Part shown: positions 11,215-23,430 of the stretch, piece by piece
How positions within the stretch are numbered: position 1 is the stretch's first letter
Layout of the letters: each line of letters opens with the position of its first letter
DNA from: Cristatella mucedo
Lineage: Eukaryota; Bryozoa; Phylactolaemata; Cristatellidae
Direction: 5' to 3'
NCBI GenBank assembly: GCA_009760855.2
Contig: WPIO01000151.1
Location: 272,501-336,500, forward strand
Length of the DNA: 64,000 bases
Program-made: the position numbers and the translations under genes
The notes under the pieces: generated by a model
Seen by the model: the letters and a program-made list of their open reading frames with translations, nothing else
Told to the model about the DNA's origin: nothing
The model's database searches: none

Positions 11215-12216
11215 CGTAGCTTAAAGCCAGCTCTGGCAGAAAATGTTCCTAAATTAAACAATGATGAAAATGACTTACTAGTTTTGGGCAAATTAAGTGT
11301 GATTCAGAAACTGGGAATGCTAACACTCAAAATTGGCTCTGCCGGCGTATTTCCTGTTGTATCTGCATGAAATCTAGGTATCATTTTCCAAAGTGAACTT
11401 TCGTTAAAAGACCACATCAGCTCTTTAAAATCACGTCTGCCTACTTTCAGCTACCTAACGTTACTAAACTTCTGGCTTGTTTAGATAGGGATACCATTTA
11501 TACTTTGGCCCATGCATTTGTGGCATCCTGTCTTGACTTCTGTAGCTCACTGCTTGCCGGCCAACTGCTACGTGAAATCGGGTGCTTGCAACTGGTGCAA
11601 AACTCTGAAGCTAGGCTTGTCGGTCTGGATCGTCACCGTTTCCACATCACAATACATCTCGCCGACCAGCACTGCCTACTAGTCCAACAACGGATCAAAA
11701 TCGAGGTTATGTCGCTAACTTTAAGTCCCTTCATTCTTTAGCTTCTGTCTGCCTAACTGATATACTCCTCCACCAGGCTGAGCTTCAAACCACCAGCTTT
11801 TCGATATCTTACTGCTTACCTATACCTCGTACAAGCCTGAAATCCTTTGGAGACCGTGCATTTTGTTCGCATGTTCCCAAAAACTGGAACTCACTCTTGA
11901 ATTGCGTCATGAAATCCCCTGACTTGACCACATTTAAAAAGAACTTCCCGCCTATTTAGGATATAGTTTATTCGGTCCCTGGGATTTGTTCATTACGTGA
12001 TTTGTGTGCTGACACTGTACACGCTGTCACTAACCACCCTTGCATGCTGACACCGGCGCGTCACCCTTAACCATGTCACTCATGTTTTTTATCAAACATG
12101 ACGTTATTCACCATACAGTCGCGTTTCCTTTTGCAGCAAATATAAAACGCCTAGAAAGAGATTCAGTTCCCCAAGGGCACTTCATCGAGTGTATGATTAT
12201 AAATATTATTATTACT
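11215..12216 (+). mobile_element. LINE copy, plus strand, 3' end
   Basis: Diverged RT C-terminal tail: LKIGSAGVFPV, HAFVASCLDFCSSLLAG, LQLVQNSEARLVGLDRHRFH and LKSFGDRAFCSHVPKNWNSL. It ends with the 3' hairpin region (12150-12200) and ATTATTATTACTATT. Several stops and frameshifts show it is old. Confidence 0.82.
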
Positions 12217-12219
12217 ATT

Positions 12220-12425
12220 CCATGCGTGGAGACACTGTTGCATGCCGCCACTAAACCGACTTGCATGCTTACATTGTTCATGTCCCCATCAACCGTGTTA
12301 TTCTCGTTTTTATCACGCAAGACTTTTCACTCACCACTTGCTCGTGTTTCCTTTGCAGCAAGTGTGAAGCACTTAAAAAGAGATTAAATTCCCTGAGGGT
12401 GCTTTGTCAAGTCTATTAATAATAT
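12220..12425 (+). mobile_element. Second LINE 3' tail in tandem
   Basis: Directly after the previous tail, GACACTGTTGCATGCCGCCA starts a second copy of the same 3' UTR. It runs through AAAGAGATTAAATTCCCTGA and GGTGCTTTGTCAAG to AATAATATT. It is a 5'-truncated copy of about 200 bp inserted at the first copy's tail. Confidence 0.75.
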
Positions 12426-12547
12426 TTTCATTCTCTGGCGACAAAGTGTTAAGGATGTTCACCGATGGCCACTACGTAAGCTAAAGTTCGTAAGTCACAA
12501 CTTAAGTCAAATGCCAAGGCCAACTATCGGAGAGGAATGTTGCGTGC

Positions 12548-12703
12548 TTATTCAACAGCTTCGCTTCTCGTACTGCCTTGGTGGTAGATTATCACATAAT
12601 GTGTACCCGCCTTGTCAGAAACCTCAAATAATAAACTCCGTTCACACGCTGATTTGGCACTTAGCCGTTTTACTGCTTCCCCTTTAACGAGGGCCGCGCT
12701 TCT
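12548..12703 (-). CDS. Possible terminal exon, unknown protein
   Basis: On the minus strand a good splice acceptor (TTTTTATTATTTCAG) ends at 12704. It is followed by 51 open codons and a stop: RSAALVKGEAVKRLSAKSAC then ERSLLFEVSDKAGTHYVIIY and HQGSTRSEAVE. The composition looks protein-like. I do not recognise the family. No upstream exon was identified, and no AATAAA follows closely. It could be chance. Confidence 0.25.
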   Translation of the reverse strand, partial: RSAALVKGEAVKRLSAKSACERSLLFEVSDKAGTHYVIIYHQGSTRSEAVE

Positions 12704-13627
12704 CTGAAATAATAAAAACCTAGCACCACCAGCTACGGTACCTGTCGACATTAGGCTTCACTGCCTCGTCGGGATCTAAAATAGATTACCACTGATACTT
12801 TGCGGGTGCCCTCTTAAAAGCCGCCGTTTAAGCTGCGTGTGCTCATTTTTCTGACGAACAGCCGTTCCCCAACGAGCCGGGCTTTAATAAGTCAGAAAGT
12901 GAAACTTCCACGTCCGAACAGAACTAGGCTGAAACACAATGCTCGCAACTGAGCTAGTCTCAGACGAAACGCGAAGGATACCGACCACGCCTGAAACTAG
13001 TAGCGAAACTGCCGACTTGTTGGTGCATGCAGGTATGCCAGCTGTAGCCGGGACACGGCAGCAACAGAGAGCGCTTCCACCTGCATATGATGCGTCCTTA
13101 TCCTAACAAGGAAATGACAATCTTGGAAATGAGCAGAAGAATACATGCTTTTAACAGGGACCAAGACATACACCAACGATTCCATGACCTAGAGCTCAAA
13201 TAATCTCAATTTCCTGCATTGAATCGGGAGAAGCCACTGACCGCATATCTCATGACGTTAGTTTTTACGGGGCCTTCAGCAATTTTTTCATTTTCGGTTC
13301 CCAGCCGTTAAAATTCAGGAATCTCGTCATATGATTATCAGTCTGTCTGTCGGATTCGCTCGCCGTCACATATGCATATCAAGACAACACGTCCTTTCAG
13401 GTATTGAGGTCGTCAGCATTTTGCTTGGCCGGAGAAAATCAAGTGCAAGAGTCCTTTTGAGCTGAATCTCAAACGGTATAAATACCTCAAGCGATATCAA
13501 ACTAGAATTAGATTATTGCACACCACTGAGGGAGGAGCAGACATTTTGCCCTATTTTCAGGGAAAATGCAACTTCGACTCATTATACGCAATACTGGCAT
13601 TGCATCATTAAACTAGTTTTGCCTGCC

Positions 13628-13633
13628 TTTATT
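13628..13633 (-). terminator. Candidate poly(A) signal
   Basis: AATAAA on the minus strand, four bases after the stop of the 13638-13914 reading frame. Confidence 0.35.
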
Positions 13634-13637
13634 TCAA

Positions 13638-13914
13638 TTAGGCAGTTGTGGCTAACGATAGAATGCGTTCAGTCTCAGTCACCTTAGAGGCATTTACCTG
13701 CTGGCGAAAGACTTTCAAAAGGCGGCGAACCGTTAAGTTACTGCGAAACAGAGCAAGGCGTTCAATGCATTCACTTTTATGATTCTCTCCATAACAGCAT
13801 TGGACGTCATCGTAATAAAGATCCTCATCTTGCACATTGAGAAAATTGGCCGCAGTCACATTACTTGCAGTGTAGTAACCTTCGAAAGTAAGCTCCTCAG
13901 ATAACAAATGCAGC
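13638..13914 (-). CDS. Candidate last exon of an unrecognised gene
   Basis: The minus strand is open from a TAG at 13938-13940 to TAA at 13638-13640. A possible acceptor (TACTAGACAG) ends at 13915. The product reads as ordinary protein: LHLLSEELTFEGYYTASNVT, NFLNVQDEDLYYDDVQCCYG and ECIERLALFRSNLTVRRLLK, with three Cys within 15 residues and an acidic stretch. It does not match LINE, gypsy or hAT proteins in this window. A poly(A) signal lies just after the stop. Other exons of this gene, if real, would lie to the right among the LINEs. The family is unknown to me. Confidence 0.35.
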
Positions 13915-14399
13915 CTGTCTAGTACGAGAGCGAAGTTCTATACCCCCAATAGTTTGCACAGCATGCATCTCGTGGCAGTCTACTGCAGTGCTTCAGGCTC
14001 TGCAGTGGCTATGACCAACACAGGTATAACGACCACTGCGTTCCCCACATAGGTTTGTCAAGACACAGCCACTCAACCCCAGCACGATATAAGAGGCTAT
14101 CTCAAAATTCTTGTGTAAAATGATAAACTCTGCCATCTCAAGCCGTGCATCGGGCTACTCAATTTAAATACACAGAGCTTTAAATGTGGCATATATATGT
14201 TCATTATTCATTAAATTATTGCTCTTGAAGACTTTTAGATTAGCAGAAGCAAGTTAAATAATGCTGCAGTCATCAACACTCGGAACCTAGCTTTTTAGCA
14301 CTCTCGGCATTATACTTAACAGGCTGAAAATTCATCAAGGTTATTTATGGTAGGCATTCCTGACTTTTGCATCAAAATTTATAATGATAACCTGTATAG

Positions 14400-17300
14400 T
14401 AAAAAATAATACACTTGATAAAGCACTCTGAGAGGACTGAATCTCTTTCCAGGCGCTTTACATTTTTTGCAAAGGAAACACGATCGAATGGTGAGGTGTA
14501 TCCTGCTTGATAAACAACATGAGTAACATGGTTAGGGTTGACATGCACAGAGTAAAAGTTCAAGTGAGGTCACAAGTTCAAGTGAGGTTAGTAGCAGCAT
14601 GCGCAGTCTCAACATTTGTAGGTACGTAAAGGATGAATCACAGGGACCCTCTAAGCACTGTCCTAATTATGAGCGTTTTAATTTTTTTTTACTATGGTCA
14701 AGTCAATCGATGTCGTGACGAAATTCGGGATTGAGTTCCAGGCTTTGGGAGCATACTGACCTATTGCGGAAATCCAGAGGAATTGAGGTTTGAACAATGT
14801 ATTGGGAAACAGTCAGATTCCTGATAACTGGTGGTATAACGTTTGCCCTGGTAGTGGAGTAGATCTGATGGATAGGCTGGAGCCAAATAATGAAGGGACC
14901 TTAAAGTGAGTGAACAAGTCTTCTTTCGAAATCGATCCGTTGCTTGACTGGTAGGAAATGTAGGTTGGCGAGAATTTTTGTGATATGGCCACTTCGAGGC
15001 TCACGACAAACAAGTTTAGCTGCAGAGTGATGCACCAGCTGAAAGTGCCGGATTGGGCATGCCGGTACGCCAGAAAACAGTGAGTTACTGAAGTTAAGAC
15101 GGGATATCACAAATGCATGGACCGACTTATATGTAGTATATCTATCTAAAAAAGCTGAATTTTAGCAATGCTATGTAGCTGAAAGTAGGCAGACTTTATT
15201 GAGGAGCTCTTCTGATTGTCTAACGAATGGTCACCTCGGAACATGACACCTATATTTCGTGCAGATCCAGCAGGAGATATGCTGGCAGAGCCGAGTTACA
15301 GCATTAGCCTTTCCAATTACTGATTCACACTTGGTTTGATCATATTAGTAAGTTAGTTGTATCCTCATTTTTTATAGAAAATTTTCTGTTATCAATGTGC
15401 AGATGTCATTAATACATTCAGCGAAAGGATTTGAGTGAACTCGACGTGCTCGAAGGCTGCTACTGATCTAAGCAAATTGTACAACTGAATGGCAATTGTA
15501 TAGAAGTGAAAGCTTAAATTTTGCTTGGCAATTACATTGAAAAGAAGGAGTATAAACCGTGAAAAAAAGCAGACCTAACACGGATCCCTGAGGTACCCCA
15601 TATTTCAGAGCTGCCTTGAATGACCTTTGACCATTCACGACAATACTCCAGAGTCTCCAACTGAGATAAGACCTAAGCCATCGCAGAGCAGTGCCAGTGA
15701 TGCCCACGTGAGAGGAGAGGCAATCAAGAAGAAATTTGTATTTGATAGTATCAAAAGCTGCCAAAATATCAAGACAAAAAAACAGATAATCTAACCCTGT
15801 CTGCATTCCTAAGTAGGTCATTGTAAACCCTAAGCAATGCTGACGGTGGTTAGTGATTAGCTCTAAAGCCAGAGTGGAACTTCCTAGCAAGGTTTGAAGT
15901 GGCAATAAATGAGTTCTGTTGGTCAGTTGCGACTCGCTCCAGTGTCTTCGATAGGAATTATAGAAGGGAGAGTGGGCAGTAGTTGGTTAATTTATCTTGG
16001 TCTAGTATCGCTTTCTTGAGAAGTGGCCTGACTGTAGCTTATTTAAAGGTGCTGGGACAGGACTTGAGGCTTATGGCATATCAATGATGTTAATTGTGCA
16101 TGGCAGCAGCAGATCAATTCAATTTATAAGCACGACAGTGGAAATATGGTCGAAAAACTTGTCTTTGTTTATTGGGATATGAACTTTAGGACGAGATCAC
16201 AAGCGACCTGCTTGAATGTATGCATAGAGGTGCAGCAAGAAATTGACTGACAGCATTCTAAGGGGGCTGCTACCATTACAGGGATAGACTCCGTGATCTT
16301 GTCTGTCTTCTGGACGAAAAAGCGAGAGAAACGATCAGCTTGATGATCGCAATTATCGTCAGGTAAGGAGCTAATCTTGTAGCGGTTGAGGAGATTTCTT
16401 GATTCTAAACGTCAGCTTTTGTGGATTAAACATCTGTGATTCAACAATGTTTATATAGAAGCAAGACTTGGCCTTTGCTTGGATCAATTAGTACGAATAC
16501 AGCAGTCCTGGGATGCATGGCGATTGACAATCGCACCTGATCTCTGGTATGCGTTTTAAGCTTGCTCTTAGTAGACCTAGCTAGTTTAATGCCTTTGGTA
16601 AACCACTGGCCGTCAGGGCGAGGGCACACAGTGCTCTTAGTCGGATGTACAAACTCGTTGAGCGTGTCAGCTAGTGTCGTTTTGTAGCTATCTACCAATG
16701 ATGACAAATCAAATGAGGGACTGAGCCGCAGTAGCTAGGCAGATAGTCTTGCACAGACAGCATCGATGTCAAGGGACTTGAGGTTTTACGATTCACATGT
16801 GATTTTAGAAGAGGAAGAGGGCACACATTGTGGACTGAAATAAATATGAATGTGGACAGATAGGCAGAAGTTTTTAATAACTATTGGTGAAAAGTGCAGT
16901 TTTTTGAGAAACTTAGGACGAGTGTTTGACTCTTGATGTGATTAGGGCCTTGCACATGAGCAACAAAAGACAACGAGTCAGTCAATTCACGAAATTCAGT
17001 GTTGAAAGCGTCAGATATGTTATTACAGTGCATTTTAAATCCCCCATAACGATGAAGGATCGATTTCTTAGATACAAAAGCGAAATGAGATAGGAGAAAT
17101 CCTAGATAAAGGTGGATTTGGTACACGGTGGGCGATAGACTACAGCCACCATCGATAGCTTGTTTTCGGGTGAAATCGAGACAATTGATTTAAAAGATTG
17201 GGCCTAGAGTGCTGCAAGTGGCTTGAAGTTTAATTTCTAGCTCACAATAACAGCAACTCCACCTCAAGTTGTTATTGAACTAGGGATTTGAATATAACAA
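14400..17300 (-). mobile_element. Long diverged LINE, endonuclease to 3' end
   Basis: The minus-strand 3' end lies at 14400 (AATAATACACTTGATAAAGC), with the tail hairpin at 14415-14465. Going up there are remnants of the RT C-terminal tail (14813-15110) and RT (15468-15905: DILAAFDTIKYKFLLD, YGVPQGSVLGLLFFTVY). Next come the linker before RT (16441-16707: DTLNEFVHPTKSTVCPRPDG) and a piece of the endonuclease region (16881-17126: VSKKSILHRYGGFKMH). It is the longest LINE copy here, about 2.9 kb, and is broken in every part. Confidence 0.85.
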
Positions 17301-17366
17301 CTCTGCCTTGTATATTACATATACTCTTAGAACTGGTACGTTCATATCCTCTTACAAGTTTATAAT

Positions 17367-18500
17367 GATAATAATGCACTTAATGAAGCGCCCTCAGAGA
17401 ACTCAATCTCTCTCTAGGCGCTTTACAGTTTCTGCAAAGGCGAACGCGATTGAATGGGGAGGAATATCATGCTTGATAAACAGTATGAGCGACGTGGTTA
17501 GGGATGACATGCACAGATTCAGAATGCAAATGTGGCTAGTGGCAGGAAGCACAGCGTCAGCACCCATAAGCACATGAAGGACGAATCACAGGGATTCACT
17601 CAAATCTGTCCTATCCACTATTCGGAATCTAACAGTCCAGAAATACCTCATACAAACCTTAAATCCTTTGGAGACCGTGCATTTAGTACGTATGTTCCCA
17701 AAGCCTGGAACTCCCTCCAGACCTGCGTCAGAACATCCCCTGACCTGACCACATTTAAAAAGAACTTAAAAAAACACCTATTTAGGACAGCATTTAGTGG
17801 GTCCCTGTGATTCGTCCTTCACGTGCTTATGCGTGCTGACACTGTGCATGCTGCCACTAACCACATTTGCATGCTGACCCTGTGCATGTCACCCCTAACC
17901 ATGTTATTCGTTTTGTCTGTTTTTCAAGCATGATTTTACTTACCATTTAATTGCATTTCCCCTTGCAGCAAATGTAAAGCGCCTAGAAAGAGATTAAGTT
18001 CTCTGAGGGCGCTTTATCAAGTACATTATTAATATTATTATTAGTATTGTTCTAAATAGGTGTGTCTGTGAGTTCTTTTCAAACGTGGTCAAGTCAGGGG
18101 ATATTCAGAGGCAAATCGGGAGGGAGTTCCAGGCTTCGGGAGTATACGAACTAAATGCAGGGTCTCTAAAGGTTGAGTTTTGTACTAGGTATTGGTAAAC
18201 TATTGAATTCCGAAAAGCAGGTGGATCTGAGAGATAGGCTTGTGCCAAAGGTTAAAGTGACCAAAGAGTGTGCGAAAAAACGTGGAATTCGATCCGTCGC
18301 TTGACTGGTAGCCAGTGCAGGTCGGCTAGAAGTGGTGTGATGGGGCAACTGCGACGCTCATGACAGACGAGCCTAGCTGCGGATTTTTGCACCAGCTATA
18401 ATCGCCTAATTGCACTTGCCGGTTGGCCAGCAAGCAGTGAGTTACAGAATTCAAGACGGGATGTCACAAATGCACGGACCAACTTAGACGTGGTATCCTT
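17367..18500 (-). mobile_element. Minus LINE interrupted by a plus LINE
   Basis: The minus LINE 3' end starts at 17367 and reads to about 17613 (AAATCTGTCCTAT). It resumes at about 18050 (TGTTCTAAATAGGTGTG) and continues to about 18500, where a hAT end interrupts it. The gap is filled by a plus-strand copy of the same family. The matching TGTCCTA/TGTTCTA borders look like a target-site duplication. Confidence 0.8.
17614..18049 (+). mobile_element. LINE tail nested in an opposite LINE
   Basis: A 5'-truncated plus copy reading FSTYVPKAWNSLQTCVRTSP and then the 3' UTR. The hairpin is at 17970-18020 and the tail is ATTATTAATATTATTATTAG. It sits inside the minus copy at 17367-18500, giving an inverted pair. 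Confidence 0.82.
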
Positions 18501-18505
18501 TATGT

Positions 18506-19055
18506 CAGGGGTGTCCAAAACATGGCTCGCGGGCCACAACCCGGCCCGCCGAGGTCTTCTATGCGGCCCGCAACGTTATCCCAAAAATATTTGTCACTCC
18601 ATATTTTTCGTTAATTTTTAATCATCACAAGCGGCGATATAAGGCGCTGTGATGTACTTCACGGGCGCGTGAAGCGTGAAGGTGTCCGAATGGCTATTTT
18701 CGCCTGAAGGTAAAAAATTCGATTTATTTTGCTAGCCTTCATGTGAACATTTTGGCGTGAAGGGGTAATATATTTGTGCTACAGCGGCGCCATTACGATC
18801 ACATTTATAACGCTTCCGCAAGCGGAATTAACTGTTTCACACTGTGGATAGAAAAAAAGATCCTTTCTCAGCTGCTGCTGCACGAATCAGTCAGGTAGGT
18901 TTTTCAAAAAACGCGTATTGCTCAACTTACTTTCTAATACTTAAATATTGCTGTGATAAAATATAAATTAATCAATTTGTAACTGATCCGTTTTTTAATT
19001 TCACTGAGAAAAATGGCGACGAATGTGAATATTAGCAAAAAAACAAAAAATTGAC
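18506..19055 (+). mobile_element. hAT transposon end fragment
   Basis: CAGGGGTGTCCAAAACATGG, followed by CTCGCGGGCCACAACCCGGC, is a typical terminal inverted repeat of GTF2IRD2/ZBED-style hAT elements. About 550 bases of non-coding sequence follow, with a possible first exon near 19013 (ATGGCGACGAATGTGAATAT, soon stopped). The other end is absent. It appears to be cut off by the LTR fragment at 19060. Confidence 0.6.
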
Positions 19056-19059
19056 GCAG

Positions 19060-19339
19060 AGCGTGCGTGCTATTAAGCTCCGCTCGGGCATTGGGCACTC
19101 GTCACCTTGTGCGTTCGCGGCCGCATCACCGGAGCACGCCTGCACTCATCCAGGTACGCAACTCGGAGAGACCGGGAGCCTTCAACACCACGACGTACTC
19201 GGCCAACTTCCCTTACCCAAAGGCGCGGTGACCTCTCGTCACCGACTACTATGCCCATAGGTCAGGCCCCGGCCTAGCCGTGGACCCTTACCGCATTACA
19301 GTGGTCTTATCCCAGCCATCCGAACCTAGCCTGGGTACA
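19060..19339 (+). repeat. 3' part of the 733-bp LTR family
   Basis: It aligns with roughly 26489-26766 of the complete solo LTR (CATCACCGGAGCACGCCTGC, AGACCGGGAGCC, CTAGCCTGGGTACA). Its left part is missing and it is more diverged than the other two copies. Confidence 0.75.
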
Positions 19340-19349
19340 ATTGTACGCT

Positions 19350-21870
19350 ATTGTCACTTATAATTACCTAATTCGGCATACCTTATCCCGTGGAGATCTC
19401 ATTCAGTCTACATTGCTTGACCTCTTTAGCTTCCGGAATCGTCGGTAAATCAAGAAACTTCAAGACCTTGGATATATTGATGCGGTCCGCCCAAGAATAT
19501 CTTCTTTGCCCTGCTGCTCTTACACCATACGATCTGCCCTCATTGGTGAAAGGCTTCAACACAGCACTAGCTGACATACTTGACCAGTTTGCACTGCTGA
19601 CTGAGTGCACTGTGAGCTCTTATCCAGACGTGCCAATGGTTATCAGCAGACATTTAAAGAGCGAAGTCTACTAAACTCACGCTTGAAAAATTGTACAACA
19701 GATCTGGACTGATTTCCACCGGCAGGAATACGAGGACTATTCTAAATCATACTTATCGATCCTAGCAAAGGCAAAGTCTAGCTTCGTTAGGAATTTATTG
19801 AATCGCAGATGCTTAATCGAAAAACTCGTATCTACTACCCGCCATCTCCATCGCTTCCAGATGAGTTCGTTACCAAGTGATTCATATGGTGATCCTGCTG
19901 CTATACTTGTTTATGAAGGCGTCGAGATCGAAGAGTCCGTTCAAGGATAAATGCATCCGCTCTGGACTCCCGTCCCTTAATTCAGTACGGCAGTTTAATT
20001 TATACTTGTTAGGAGGCCATGAGTGACCTCATCCTAAAGAGTTCAAATTACAATCAAGGAAGTTAACACATTCTCTAGAGGCTATTCCTACCGTCCTGCT
20101 TCTAAAATGCATGTATCTGCTGCTTGAAAGCATGGATAACATGGTAAGTATTGGTTAACTATGAGGTTGTGTCCTGAAATCTTCTTTGAAGGTAATAGTC
20201 TGGCCACCACTATAGAAAGTAACACTATGCCACGAGAACTTGAAAAAGTTCCTGCCTTTCTACTTTCAAATTTTGAAATCAAAGGCACTAGAATGAGTCG
20301 TGACTGACCTGCTGAACTCAAATTTCAAAACCTCACAAGAAGCCATTAAGATTCTGCCTGGTTTCAGAGCTAGCAGTCTAAGGAGTCAGAATCACTTTGG
20401 GCGTATGACGACCTTCTGAGAAATGCAGACCTAGGTAAAGTCTCTTTGCTTGTTCTGGACGATATTTTGGCATTTTTCGATATAATCGACCACTGAGTCC
20501 TTCTTTAGCCTCATTCATCTCCCTGGGCAACGTTAGCAGAGCAATACAATGGTTTTGGTCTTCCCTTAGTGGAAGACTCTAGAGCATTGATTTAAGCTAG
20601 CAAAGATAGTCTGAGGAATAACTTAAGTGTTATGGACCACGGGGGACTATACCTTTTCCGTTGCTTTTCACGGTATATACTCTTTTTTTCCGATGCGATT
20701 ACTAGGTACAGTCAAGGCATTTACTTCTCCAGCTATGACACTCAGTTGTACTTTTACTTTGGCCTCCCCCAGCCCACAAGCGACTTGAATTCTCTCAACT
20801 CCCTCATAGCATTGACTAACGACAGCCGCACAGGAAGTGGCAGTAAACTTTTTTTTCAAATCGAATGAAGATAAAACCATTTTCTAATGAAGGGCAAGCC
20901 AAGTTTAACGAAGAAATTAATCAGCCTAAAGCTCAAAATTGGTTCTGCTAGTACACATCCTGTTTAGTTTAGGGTATGTCTTTTTGATCTGCACCCAGAC
21001 TCAACCCAGAGCCTTGCCACCCTCACTGAGGCAGCGAACTGGATATATATTTTCATTTAAACTGTCAGAAACCGGAAGGTTTACTTGGCAAACGCTTGAT
21101 CCTAGGTATCGGAAAATTTCTTTGAACTAAACTACGATATAACGGAACTGCTACTCATAAGACATACCAAGCGTTTGGTTGGACTAGAAGGTTTCGCTCT
21201 TCTAATTGGCGCCGGCCCCTGTCGTGCGACCATCACGTTTCGCTCGGAATTTAGGCTTTTTCTTTAAGAGGTGCTTAAATTTTAAAAGCTTTGCTAAGAA
21301 GACTGTTTCCGCAGCTAGCCATCCCATTTGATCGCTCTATAGCACTAAGAAATGTCTCGATGTTAGGTAAAAACAAAATAACTAGCTCTTTAGCTGTGTC
21401 TCTGCCGGATTATTGCTAAGTCCATTTTGGCTGGGCTACCAAAAAAAAAGTCACTTGGCCACATCAGCTGGCAACGAATGTGGCCACAAGGCTAGTTTAA
21501 TAATCCGATAGGTTTTGTTTTGTGTCTCCTTTGCTGACAGAGCTTGAGGAGCTGCCGTTTTAGCATCTGATAAAGAGAAAAGAACTAACGCCGACTCTCA
21601 AGGCCCTTCATGGCTTTACTACTTCATTCCTTGCCAACGGCGGCACCAGTTTCAGCCTTCTCATTCCCTCTAGCTGTTCCATTCCTCATCTTAAAGACCT
21701 TAGGTGACAGAAGCTTTTGCTCCACATGTGCTAGACTGTGGAACTCTCTTCCATGATGCTTGTATTGCAACAAATACACACCTGCTCAGGACTGAGACAC
21801 ATTATTTCCAGCCGTCATAAGCTGCTACGTCCATGTCACTCACTACCTCATCTTCTCTCCTGACTCAGCT
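19350..21870 (+). mobile_element. Very old plus-strand LINE
   Basis: Frames 19390-19674 give EISFSLHCLTSLAS and FNTALADILDQFALLTECTV, matching the region between endonuclease and RT in the other copies. About 19730-19900 continues that linker. Near 20450 an RT core reads SLLVLDDILAFFDIIDH. Near 20880-20950 the tail region reads KPSLTKKLISLKLKIGSAS. Frequent stops and drift make it one of the oldest copies. The right border is uncertain. Confidence 0.65.
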
Positions 21871-22893
21871 ATGCATCTTTATTTCTCTTTGGTTTGTGAC
21901 GTGAAGTCTGTTGGATAGAAAAGTCATACCGAAAGCCTCTATGCTACAAGTGGGCTATAGAAAGCTCTTTTGAGTACCACCCACATTGCCTTTCGCCTGA
22001 TTGCACGGGAGGTTAGATCAGCAAGCAGTGAAGTACGGAAGTTAAAACTGGATATGACAAATGCAAGGGGACATTTAGGTGTGATATTCCAGTCTAAGCA
22101 TGCCCAAATTTTTGCAATGCTGTGCAGCTAAAAGAAGCCAAACTTGACTGGAGTTGATTTAGTCGTCCAAGTATATCGTCTTGAAATATGATACCGAAGT
22201 TTCGCGAAGATTCAAAAGCACTTGTGCTGGCAGAGCCGACTGTGAATCTTAACCTTTTCATTTTCTGAATCACACCTGGTTTGCCCATAGCTTGCGTGAA
22301 GGAACACGACTCTTGCAGCCTGCGAGCACTGGGTGGAGCCCTTGCAAGGGCTCTCAGATTGCCTAAGTAGCTGCAAGCTCATGAACCGATGGAAGGGCAG
22401 ACGATGTCTCGGCAGACGACTCGACAGTCCTGCCCAAATCCATGCAATGGAGGCATCTGTGGGGACTAGGGCTGTACCGGATTTGATTTTTTCAAATTCG
22501 GCCGGAGCCGGATTTGCCGGATTTTTGATGACAAATACGGCCGGAGCCGGAGCCGGATTTGTTCATCGGACAAATTTTTACCATTTGTACTACCAAGTTT
22601 TTACTTGAGGATATATACTACAATAAATATTTAATTAAAAAAATATTATTAATAATAAGTAGCATCATTGTCTTTTGCTGTTTGTTTATTTTTGTGTAAT
22701 AGGTGTTGCTGTGGGAGACCTCAGTGATAATCGTATAGCAGTGACATTTTATTAAAAAATTGAGTAAACATTTTTTACATCATAATATTGGTAATAACAC
22801 AAAAAAATGAAAAGAGACTAAAGTTCAAAATTCAAAATACAAAAAAATAAGTACTGTAATTTTATATATTTTTCATACATTTGTTTCTTAAAT

Positions 22894-23430
22894 TTATTTC
22901 ATCAGTTTTGAATTATATTTGAGAAATATCAGTCGAGCTGCATTCTCTGGCAGAAGTGAACTTCGATGATCACTGAGGACTTCCCCAGCAACACTGAACA
23001 AACGTTCTGAAGGTACACTTGTTGGTGGAGCACCCAAATAAACGCGAGCTACTGTTGCCAGAGCTGGCAGTCGTTCCCTGTTCTGTCTCCACCACTGTAG
23101 TGGATCAGCCTCTCTGTTTATTAATGGCTCTGCCAAGTATTTGTTCAGCTGACTGTCAATGTCTGGTTGTTGCTCACTGCCTGTGGTACCAGCAGTAGAT
23201 TGAAAAATGTCATCAAAACATTCCCAAAGTACTGATGATTGAGAAGAATTATCCAGCCGGGCTTGCTTGGCTGGAATTTCTTCATTTGTGTCAACCTGCC
23301 GCTCAGACTGATTTTTGTGGCTTCCATCTTGCACAGTTTCTATCTGCCCTGTCAATTCATTGAATGCAAGCAGAACCCTTGCTTTTGTAGCTGTCAGTGT
23401 AGCTTCTGATGAGAAGAATTTTGTGTTTTG
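22894..23430 (-). CDS. hAT transposase, C-terminal dimerisation part
   Basis: In this frame FSSEATLTATKARVLLAFNE continues from DPRFK of the previous frame. The hATC domain follows: LQWWRQNRERLPALATVARV, YLGAPPTSVPSERLFSVAGE and NAARLIFLKYN. The Glu in PSERLFS fits the family's conserved acidic residue. Only a one-base shift separates it from the catalytic part, so it is either a young pseudogene or a sequencing indel. Confidence 0.85.
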   Translation of the reverse strand, partial: QNTKFFSSEATLTATKARVLLAFNELTGQIETVQDGSHKNQSERQVDTNEEIPAKQARLDNSSQSSVLWECFDDIFQSTAGTTGSEQQPDIDSQLNKYLAEPLINREADPLQWWRQNRERLPALATVARVYLGAPPTSVPSERLFSVAGEVLSDHRSSLLPENAARLIFLKYNSKLMK

